Assembly (NCBI GenBank): GCA_958009055.1
Contig: OY253662.1
Location: 62,001 to 126,000, forward strand
From: Choricystis sp. odSpoLacu1
Taxonomy: Eukaryota > Chlorophyta > Trebouxiophyceae
Direction of reading: 5' to 3'
DNA length: 64,000 bases
Below, piece after piece: positions 63,074 to 64,000 of the stretch (position 1 is its first letter; each line of letters starts with the position of its first letter). Both the position numbers and the translations under genes were made by a program. The notes beneath the pieces are model-generated. The model searched no databases. It saw nothing but the letters and a program-made list of their open reading frames with translations, and was not told the origin of the DNA.

Positions 63074-64000
63074 TCACACACACACACCACCCCCCCTCGC
63101 TTCCTCCTCCACCCACTCTCCACACTCAAACACCGCCCCCGCGTCGCTGCCGTCCACCCGGGGCGGCAGGGTGACACTCTCCAGGCACAGGCCGTGGGCC
63201 GGGGCCACCGTCCAGCCACGGTAGGAGGCGCCCGGTGGGGCGGCCGCCCCTGCCCCCAGTCTGGCGGGGACAGCGGAGTGCGGGATGCCGCCCGCCGCGA
63301 CCGCGATCAGGCAGCCCACCATGTGCCGCACCTGGCGATACAGGAACCCACTCCCAGCGACACGCACCACGATGCTGTGTGGATCCTCCGAGCTGGCCAC
63401 CAGGGCTGCGTCCGTCACCGTGCGCATCGCGTCCCCGCGCGGCGCGGGGTGGCGCGGGGAGAGCGACGCAAAGTGGGTGAAGTCGTGGGTGCCCACAAAA
63501 CAGGCTGCCGCAGCAGATGCCTCAGCCAACGCGCCCGCATCCGCCAGCACGGGCGCGTGTAGGGCGTGGCGGCGGCGCAGGGGGTCGAGGGTGGGGGCGG
63601 TGTCCAGCGAGTAACAGTAAACCTTCCCGGTCGGCGCGCCGCGTGCCGAAAACCTCGGTGGCGCCGCGTGAACCTCGCCCACCACCCTCACATCCGACGG
63701 CAACAGTTTGTTGAGGCGGGTGACGAGGTCGGCGCCGGCGAGGCCGGGTGGGGCTGCGAAACTCGTGACCTGGCCGCGCGCGTGCACGCCCGAGTCAGTG
63801 CGCCCCGCCCCCGCCACCCGCAGCGCTCGCCGGGGCCAGCGCACAGCAATCTCCAGGGCGGCCTCCAGCTCGCCTTGCACGGTGCGGGGGGGTGGGCGGG
63901 AGGACGGGGGCGCCTGCAGCTGCCACCCCACGAAGTCTGTGCCGTCGTACGCGAGGCACGCCCGGTACACGCAGGCGGGGGTGGAGGGAGGGGGGGGGGG
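63074..64000 (-). CDS. tRNA pseudouridine synthase TruA family, 5' end beyond the window
   Basis: At least 300 residues. RACLAYDGTDFVGWQLQ is the family opening, AGAGRTDSGVHARGQV carries the catalytic aspartate, and TRLNKLLPSDVRV, FVGTHDFTHFAS and GSGFLYRQVRHMVGCLIAVA are further TruA signatures. It isomerises uridines 38-40 in the tRNA anticodon arm in bacteria; the eukaryotic homologues include PUS1/PUS3 and organellar forms. The short length and bacterial-like motifs suggest an organellar enzyme. No ATG lies upstream in the window and the frame stays open to the right edge, so the start is outside. Compact 3' end 111 bp from the NAE1 stop. Confidence 0.9.
   Translation of the reverse strand, partial: PPPPPSTPACVYRACLAYDGTDFVGWQLQAPPSSRPPPRTVQGELEAALEIAVRWPRRALRVAGAGRTDSGVHARGQVTSFAAPPGLAGADLVTRLNKLLPSDVRVVGEVHAAPPRFSARGAPTGKVYCYSLDTAPTLDPLRRRHALHAPVLADAGALAEASAAAACFVGTHDFTHFASLSPRHPAPRGDAMRTVTDAALVASSEDPHSIVVRVAGSGFLYRQVRHMVGCLIAVAAGGIPHSAVPARLGAGAAAPPGASYRGWTVAPAHGLCLESVTLPPRVDGSDAGAVFECGEWVEEEARGGGVCV

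Noticed and set aside
1..64000. tRNA, rRNA, CRISPR, insertion sequence or integrated virus
   Set aside because: No B-box (GGTTCGA...CC) outside coding sequence, no conserved rRNA or snRNA stretch, no spaced direct repeats, and no transposase, integrase, reverse transcriptase or capsid-like protein was seen.

Overview
The window is a compact, very GC-rich piece of a eukaryotic nuclear genome. I read about 35 protein genes in 64 kb. Most have zero to two short introns (roughly 80-350 nt, GTGAGT-like donors, pyrimidine-rich YAG acceptors), genes sit on both strands in close divergent or convergent pairs, and intergenic gaps are mostly under 500 bp. The gene set points to a small green alga of prasinophyte or prasinodermophyte type: a chlorophyll(ide) b reductase (NOL/NYC1), a 7-hydroxymethyl chlorophyll a reductase (HCAR), a PAO/TIC55-type Rieske oxygenase, plant-type RHL1, AXR1/NAE1, RUS and GMI1/SMCHD1-like genes. 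No rRNA, tRNA, CRISPR, transposon or viral gene was recognised.

Layout, left to right. 1-13 kb: 3' end of DPH3; a DHX29/DHX57-type DEAH helicase (-); the Rieske oxygenase; proteasome beta1; a mitochondrial-type TatB-like protein; a BET bromodomain/NET protein (-); the NOL-like reductase. 13-25 kb: an F-box/LRR protein, a peroxisomal (SKL) acyl-CoA synthetase (-), and a roughly 2,300-residue SMCHD1/GMI1-like GHKL-ATPase/SMC-hinge protein (-). 25-36 kb: a low-GC island, bacterial-type RNase HII (-), HCAR (-), CTU1, RHL1 (-), a doubtful short membrane ORF (-), a RUS-family protein with an in-frame TGA, ribosomal protein eL24 (-) and a SurE-type phosphatase (-). 36-50 kb: a patatin-like hydrolase, a subtilase, an unknown membrane/zinc-motif protein, an SNF2 ATPase with a novel-looking tandem repeat (-), a CNNM/DUF21-CBS protein (-), a mitochondrial intermediate peptidase and a plastid-type unknown. 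51-64 kb: a guanylate-binding-protein-like GTPase (-), SIL1 with an RDEL tail (-), ERCC1, a secreted unknown (-), an OMS1-like methyltransferase, a small secreted protein (-), a FAM114-like protein (-), the NAE1 subunit and the 5'-truncated end of a TruA pseudouridine synthase (-).

Themes. Three genes fit chlorophyll turnover: NOL and HCAR carry out consecutive stages of chlorophyll b-to-a conversion, and the Rieske protein belongs to the family that opens the macrocycle or acts at the plastid envelope. Others serve translation and tRNA modification (DPH3, CTU1, eL24, TruA, the DEAH helicase), chromatin and repair (BET, SNF2, SMCHD1-like, RHL1, ERCC1) and organelle or ER proteostasis (MIP, TatB-like, SIL1).

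An important caveat: ten otherwise well-conserved genes lose frame at eleven or more places, nearly all at G/C/T runs or CG-dinucleotide tracts, in a way that suggests length errors in the assembled sequence more than decay. Spans below cover the whole gene across these breaks, and each break is stated.
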